From Deroplatys truncata (Eukaryota; Arthropoda; Insecta; Mantodea; Mantidae): DNA of 64,000 nucleotides. The stretch lies in contig CM060990.1 of NCBI GenBank assembly GCA_030765065.1, forward strand, positions 281,755,341 through 281,819,340. The letters run 5' to 3'. Under the pieces are notes generated by a model. The model was given only the letters and a program-made list of their open reading frames with translations, searched no databases and had not been told where the DNA came from. Position numbers and translations under genes: made by a program. Each line of letters starts with the position of its first letter. The first letter of the stretch is position 1. This document shows positions 31,735 to 64,000 of this stretch, in pieces.

Positions 31735-32011
31735 GAGATTTGAAAGCTCTTGCATTTTTAGCTCGATTGTCTGCACATGCTGTAGCTGTATAAATAAGGT
31801 ATTGCATGTATTATTTAACTATAATTTTAGGGTAAATAATGAAAAGAAAGCATTGTATCTCTTCATATAATTTTCCTGAAACGAAGCAGGGATGGTATAA
31901 TTGTTAGACATGAAGAAAGCCCTTGTATCAATAGAGTTCCGGTGTTCAATGAGTATTAAATATTGCCGATCAGCATCAATCTTCTCTATGATTTTTTGTT
32001 TCTCCCCACCG

Positions 32012-32368
32012 AACGCTGGACTATTGTTTTGAATATGTGTATTGCTAAAAAAATTCGCTGTTTACTAATCACTCAAGTGTTATATTTGAAGAATTCACAG
32101 GTATATGGAGATATTATCTCCTCGGATTGTGCTGTTTGGTAATCCCTCCATTAAGACCGGAAAGACCGGTGTCTATGAATGTATTTTAAAAGCGGGATTT
32201 CCAAGGACTTGTTTACCCCATCCTCAGGGGGTACACAAAATACTTTACAAGGGATGTATAAACAGCAGTATACCTTGTTGATGCATTTCTCGAAGGCCGC
32301 CGCTGTGCGTTTTTAGAACAAGATTTAAAAAAAACAGATACCAAATTATATTTGAAGCTCTGCCATAG
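32012..32368 (+). repeat. About 350-bp duplicated unit B
   Basis: Partner of 25537-25890. Taking out the LINE of copy 4 and one target copy leaves the two units about 740 bp apart in the same direction, so they were a tandem segmental duplication before the LINE landed between them. The unit ends at CATATTTGAAGC-type sequence in both. Confidence 0.75.
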
Positions 32369-33720
32369 TTCGAATTCATAAAAGCATTTGGATCGCTTGA
32401 GTTCAGGGTTCGATTCCGCTGGTATTCAATACCGCTTTGTAATTGTATGTTTTAAAGTCAGCGCATCATATTATTTGCACTTACACCGAGTTCTGTCTTT
32501 CAGTTCTATCACCTTTTAAATTTCTTTAAAATCCAGTCTAGCGTGAAATGTCATGAAGCTTCCATCTGCTAGCAATAACGCTTTTATAAGAATTTCAGAG
32601 GTTCGCAGTGTGCCTAAACAATCACGGATCTGTTATAGGTGGCTTTTCATTTTGTTGCGGGAATACAAAAAAATGGAGTTTTATTTATGAACGCTCTGTA
32701 ACTGGTGTTAACTAAAAGAACAAGAAAGGGAATGGTTTGTTGTCTTGGCAGTTTAGGGAAAACTCCTAATTTGATTGTTTATTTATTTTTTCAGAGTCAA
32801 CCCCACGTGTAAACAAGCCTTAGAAATAAAAAAAAATGTTGAAGCGGGAAGTTCCTTATCCTCTTTCAAATGATTTACGCTCGCCTTATCCGTTTTATTT
32901 TTTCTGGAAGGTTAGAGGTATATCATGGAGGTTTTCAGGTTTGTTTATCTCATGCAGGAAGTGGACAAGCAAGGTGTACAGGCATACCTTCCCTACGCGG
33001 CAGTCAGAGGGAGCATAGGGGTGGGGGTTTGGCGGGTCGTTATGGTCGGAGCAGGTATAACAGAGACTTGCCGGTATGACCTGTTTCATTCCGTGAGAGA
33101 ACGGCAACGAAGCTGGAGGTCTGATCATGCTTCCGAAAAAATATCACTTTTAAAATACGTTAGCGTTTCGCGTATTTTTCGAGGTAGCTATTTACACTAA
33201 CTCTCCCTTTTAGTCATGCATTTTTAATTCATCTAAGAGATGTAATATTCTTATAAGCCCAACAGATTACTCTCAAAGCAGAATTAAAGAAGTGTTATTA
33301 GTCGTAATATTTATACACTCGTAATAACCGCTTAGTTAAGTTTTAGAAAAAAATTGCGTGGGCGCGCGTGTGTACGCGGGAGTGGGTGAGTGGGATACTT
33401 TATCGATATCAACTCCTTTATACCGTATCAATAAAATATACTTAATTGGAATAACTGAATTCATCGATCCGTTAGAGTGCAATATAGCCTTTGTTAGTGC
33501 TTTAAATCCCTGATTCTCAATGATGTTGTGAATGGACGAACATTACCTGATTGATTGGAACAGATATTTAGAACTTTAGCGCCGGGACTTTACCCTCAGT
33601 ATAGGGAAAATACCGCCAAAGGGTGTCAAAACACATGTAAACTTTAATTAGTGGTGTCTTTGTTGCTTAAACCTCTTCCTTCGATAATCAAATTTGACAG
33701 CTACATACCACAGCCATTAG
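32369..33720. other. Intergenic, no gene recognised
   Basis: AT-rich DNA with a GC-richer patch at 32,930-33,080. Open frames of 60-91 codons overlap there on both strands (for example minus 33128-32895), but none shows a recognisable motif or a consistent start context, and I do not call them. A stretch near 32400 (GGGTTCGATTCC) resembles a Pol III B-box but lacks a partner arm. Confidence 0.5.
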
Positions 33721-33724
33721 CTAC

Positions 33725-34157
33725 AAGAACAATAGCCCATTTTACTGGTTCTCGGTGGGCTGCGTTAGGAGTAGAATACAAAGAGGGGGCGTGGCCTGCG
33801 GCATCTATTTCTGGCCTGAAGTGCTAAGTGTTTTCGCACCTCTCCTTTTGAACAATAGGCTATTATTCTGAGTCTCTGGCTGGCGGTATCAGTAGCACAC
33901 AAAGAGACACCTCCATTAGCGACGAGAACAATACCCTATTGTCCCCGTCCTCTGCCGGACAGCGTTCAGAGCAGGCCACAAATAAGGGGCGTGGCCTGCG
34001 GCGTGGAACAAAGAGTCATTAATCTTATTGTCCCGTAAGGGGACAATAGCCCATTGTTCTGTACGAGGACAATATCCCACTGTCCCCGTTCTCTGGCGGG
34101 CGGCGTTCAGAGCAGGCCACAAATAAGGGGCATGTCTTGCGGCGTGGAACAAAGGGA
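33725..34157. repeat. GC-richer tandem repeat, about 141-bp unit
   Basis: Units at 33922-34062 and 34063-34157 (partial) share ACGAGAACAATACCC-like starts and CGTTCAGAGCAGGCCACAAA. A more diverged relative with GGGGCGTGGCCTGCGGC lies at about 33725-33806. The sequence is richer in G and C than its surroundings. The 78-codon frame on the minus strand across it is a product of the repetition. Confidence 0.8.
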
Positions 34158-35905
34158 TATCTGATTATAAATTCTATTGGATTACATGCTTATCAATCGG
34201 CGGCATCTTTCTTTGTGGGCTCAAGTCCCTATAGGTATACTACTGCCAAGTATTCTTTTCTTTTTTTGAGAGGCATGCAGATACATGATAATTTCCTACA
34301 GTTCATTTTATAATCTTGAACTTTTTCCAATACGCGTTGTTGATTGCTTTCATCACATACACGTTTAGACGCAAGATAAGACAAAAATAAACTCTACGCA
34401 TTTCCGCTTAAGAAATTACATTCTTAAGCTGACGTCTGAATAATTACCATTATACCTAATATAGTAGGAACTAAAACTTAGAAGAAATGTGTTCAGGAAA
34501 CACAGGTTTATCAATGTGCAAGCATGTGTGAATAAGGTTAGTAAATCATTAATTTTATGAAAACAAAGCATAGAACATTCATTTGTAATAAAAACGCGTA
34601 TTCTCCAATGAAATTTTAACAGATATTCATTAACGAACGGGTGCACCGTATAATATAAATGGCAAACGGCTACAATAATTATTAATAGGTATACTTTAAT
34701 TTACGCTCGCCTTCGTAGATGCGTTTTATTGCACGTTTTATTCTGAATTGCACTAATGCATAGGATTTTACACGTGCTGGAAAATATATGCAGAATATTT
34801 TGGTTTATGATTGTTTTTGTATGTTTTCCGTAAACTGTAGTGTTTAATTACGTATGTTTTCCGGTAAACTGTAGGATATAACCTGCAGTGTAAAGCGTGC
34901 TTAATACGAAAACATCACCTGCCACCCACCCTCCCAAACTTGCTAATCACGAGTCGCCACTGCTTTGCTGCTATAAATCAACTTCTCCGCTTGAAAAGTT
35001 GAAAAATCCCTTGCCACGTCCCTGATTAAAACCAGGGATTTTTAGCTATCTGCGCCGATGTTCTACCCCTGAGATACCATGGCAAGACCATTGACCATTA
35101 TCCTAAGGTAGTCGTCGTGGTAGTAGTAGTCATAATGATAGTGGGCATCGTCATAATATAAGGCACCGTCGAAGTGTTTAACCGTCTCTTTTGAAAACTA
35201 AGGTGTGTAGGAATGCTGAATGAAGTGGGTGGAATGATGCTCAAATGAGCCCGGGATCTATTTAACAGGAAGTTATACCACATTGGTATAATGAGGGTAG
35301 TGGGTTTCTTTTAATTAATTGAGTGTTGCTTTACGAACGAAACTATAAACTGTTTGGGCATATCTATGCATTCTAAAAGCTAAAGAATAAAGTAAGTAAC
35401 CCAAAATTAGCTTTGGATTAGAAAGTTACCTATATTAATTCATAGCTGCATTAATTACTGAATATGTTTAGTTTATTTGTTTATTATTTTATTTAATATG
35501 TATTTAGGCACTTTTAGCGTTGTAGGTCAATTTGGCTTTCGAGACAGTGAATGGACGTGTGACAACGCGCAAACGAGCCTCTAGTCACTGAAATTACAGA
35601 CAAATTATTTTGAACCAGCATCGAAAATAAGGCTAATGAATAACAGGTAGGCCTAAAACAGGGGGTATTTGAAAAAAGAAAATATAAGTAAATCTTACAC
35701 TGCTATTGTAATTCTTTTGGAGAACGTAAGGCTCATCGATTAACGGAAACCAACAACGTAGAAATACAATTAAGTATATACTGAACTGTTTTTATTTAGA
35801 TTTATAAAGAGTTTGCGAAATGCTCTCCCACTAATCTCTTAGGTTCACCTCCGAGATAACCTAAGCATGATCTTGACTGGTGAACCCTTTACCCTCTGAA
35901 AGTGG
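34158..35905. other. Upstream flank of the hexamerin gene
   Basis: AT-rich, no coding frame recognised. It has a short palindrome with CCCTGATTAAAACCAGGG at about 35010 and an imperfect GTA/GTC triplet run at 35108-35135. It should contain the fat-body and developmental control elements of the downstream gene, but I cannot point to individual sites from sequence alone. Confidence 0.4.
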
Positions 35906-35913
35906 TATAAAAG
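35906..35913 (+). promoter_or_regulatory. TATA box of the hexamerin gene
   Basis: TATAAAAG lies 43 bp before the ATG at 35949. A start site 25-30 bp downstream would fall at about 35935-35942, giving a 5' UTR of only about 7-14 nt. A strong TATA box is usual for highly expressed storage-protein genes. Confidence 0.75.
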
Positions 35914-35948
35914 CTGCAGATCTCCACAGCTTCGGCACCGACGTCGCC

Positions 35949-62362
<26,414 letters not shown>

Positions 62363-62594
62363 GAATGTTTGTTGTACTTTGACTTATTTACATCTTTTAT
62401 ATGTTTGCATTTGAAGTACAATTAGTATTTTTTGGATCTATAAACTAAAAGGAAATTATTTTCTGAATATTTGGTGCATAAGTTAATACTTTACACTTAA
62501 TACTTGCCACTAATGCAAGAATTGTGCAGTCATGCTATTTGTATGATCTGCTATTTGTAAAAATCAACTGCATGAAGTACAGCTTAAGCTGAAA

Positions 62595-62600
62595 AATAAA
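62595..62600 (+). terminator. Polyadenylation signal of the hexamerin gene
   Basis: AATAAA 233 bp after the stop codon, within GAAAAATAAAAGC. A GT/T-rich stretch follows at about 62610-62630. It gives a 3' UTR of about 250 nt. Confidence 0.75.
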
Positions 62601-63738
62601 AGCAACGAAATGTGAAACTCTTCTTTATTAAAGAGCAGAGGAATATCAAGAATCTTTCCTCACTGACTTGGTTGCCCAAGAAGGGCAAAATATTTGTTGT
62701 CAGCAGGAAAGATTATATAACTGAACTGCCCATTCAATGAATTGAAATTATAAGAACAAAACACATTATTTTCTTTAGAATGTACAAGTATCTTTAAAGA
62801 CATAATCTGAGCAAAACATATATTTAAGCATATCACCGGTGCATGCCTTCAATGCATTATTGTGGCATAATAGAAAAAATAACACATAATTTAAGAAAAC
62901 AATCAATTACTCTATTACTAATGACTGAATTATGAAATACCTACCTTCTATTATTGATGTATTTATACTGTGAAATTCCCACCTAAATCACTACATAAAC
63001 AAAGGAAGAAAACATCAACTGTAATCTCAGCATCATATAATAAAACTTCAGTGCTATCTAAAGTGGTGATTTTTATTTCTGCTATGGTTATATTCCTACC
63101 TGAATTACCTTTTCCACAAAAATTATCTTTAAAATTGGGTCCCACCTTTGCAGAAATTTCTTAGTATATCTCTGTGATCCCTCCTTTGCTTCCTTTGTAT
63201 TTTTCATTTTTCAAATGGTATGAGTTCCTACAAATTTCATGAGATTTTGTGATATATATTTGAACCATTTAAGTCCATTATTAAAGATGACACCAATTTG
63301 TAGTTATTTATCATTATTTATTTATTTTGAGTTTTTAATTTACAGACGGTGATGCAGTATAAATGTGCATAATGCTGATACATGAAGGCTATAAGCACTG
63401 ACAGGCATCTTATGTTTTTTTAGGGTTTCAAATATTACCTTAACTTATTATACTTTATTTATGTATTTTCTTATTTATGTTTGGGACTAAAACCGGAAAG
63501 TCCTTTCTTCCACCCAATCAGCAACACAAAAATTACAGCAGCAATATTAACACAGTTTAAGTCTCTGTATGAAAATCAATGTACTCCAATCAGCAGCCCT
63601 GTTAGTCATTGTCAGAAGCTTTGAATACTCCATGGCTATATATTTCACAGCTAATCCATTCATGCGATGGTCACTAGAGTTACCAATACAAAGCAAATGT
63701 TGGCAGTGGGGGTTCAATAACTGAAACTGGTTTTCATG
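62601..63738. other. 3' flank of hexamerin, no gene seen
   Basis: AT-rich intergenic sequence. Open frames of about 60 codons on both strands near 62965-63160 overlap each other and show no motif. Nothing supported. Confidence 0.5.
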
Positions 63739-64000
63739 AGATGATGATGATGATGATGATGATGAGATGCGGTTTAAGGGCGCTAAACTGCTAAGATCAT
63801 CAGCGCCCTTACAATGTATAAAATATAAAGTCAAAAACATAAAAGACGGGTAAAAGAACCACGTAATTAGAAAACGGGACACAAACCCACAATGTCCAAA
63901 AAGCTAAAAACAACAATACAACAATCCCAAAAACCAACATACTAAAAGCATAGGCAATAAAAGATTAAAACGTGTCAAGCACTGTAGAATGCGAGGGACA
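63739..64000 (-). mobile_element. I-like LINE copy 5, 3' end, running off the window
   Basis: A clean (GAT)n tail of nine or so units at 63739-63767 is followed by the family 3' terminus (GCGGTTTAAGGGCGCTAAAC, CAGCGCCCTTACAATG) and 3' UTR to the right edge, on the minus strand. Its coding part would lie beyond 64000. Confidence 0.92.

Noticed and set aside
32375..32440. tRNA-like GGGTTCGATTCC with a possible T-arm
   Set aside because: No acceptor stem, A-box or cloverleaf could be drawn, and the T-stem has a mismatch.
32836..33200. Overlapping open frames of 60-91 codons on both strands
   Set aside because: No recognisable motif, no consistent start context and mutual overlap; likely chance in a GC-richer patch.
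63547..63882. 111-codon minus frame across the GAT repeat
   Set aside because: It reads through the simple-repeat tail and 3' UTR of an I-like LINE; the similar frame at 13944-14264 is the same artefact.

Overview
The window reads as insect nuclear DNA: an AT-rich background, GT-AG spliceosomal introns, several families of decayed retroelements, and one complete 11-exon hexamerin gene on the plus strand. The hexamerin and the mix of elements suggest a polyneopteran insect (cricket, stick insect or cockroach-like). That placement is inference; nothing in the sequence names a species.

Region 1 (1-25 kb) is a graveyard of a Maverick/Polinton (adintovirus-like) large DNA element, later shredded by retrotransposons. 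I recognise, all broken: a piece of adenovirus-type protease (minus, left edge), a small hydrophobic virion-type protein (minus), a phospholipase A2-like domain (minus), an FtsK/HerA-type packaging ATPase (plus, 917-1706), a weak fibre-like segment (plus), the end of an integrase with a chromodomain-like tail (plus, 9.6-10.3 kb) and a protein-primed type B DNA polymerase (minus). The polymerase lies in three blocks, 23.0-22.3, 13.8-12.1 and 11.3-10.8 kb. It is split by an 8.5-kb block of I-like LINEs flanked by an 11-bp target duplication, and by a 0.75-kb Penelope-like element with inverted long repeats flanked by a 13-bp direct repeat. Upstream of the polymerase (24.5-23.1 kb, minus) is a tandem array of five similar exon-like units with near-constant splice phase, ending in a 51-bp coding repeat.

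The I-like LINE family appears as at least five copies, all on the minus strand (about 2.8-3.7, 3.7-9.6, 13.8-22.3 composite, 26.0-31.7 and 63.7-64.0 kb). Each complete copy encodes a zinc-knuckle ORF1 and an ORF2 with APE endonuclease, reverse transcriptase, RNase H and a terminal CCHC motif. The 3' ends carry a GAT/ATC repeat tail. All copies are broken by frameshifts or stops.

Region 2 (25.5-35.9 kb) holds a diverged duplication of an unrecognised about 350-bp unit, one copy on each side of LINE copy 4. It also holds a GC-richer tandem repeat near 34 kb and otherwise unremarkable AT-rich DNA.

Region 3 (35.9-62.6 kb) is the hexamerin gene. It has a TATA box at 35906, ATG at 35949, eleven coding exons totalling 2070 nt (689 residues plus stop) with every junction GT-AG and in phase, TAA at 62360-62362 and AATAAA at 62595. 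Its introns host a tRNA-derived SINE (second copy in intron 5), a MITE, a fairly young LINE fragment with only two stop codons, a tandem duplication and microsatellites. The window ends in the 3' part of another I-like LINE.
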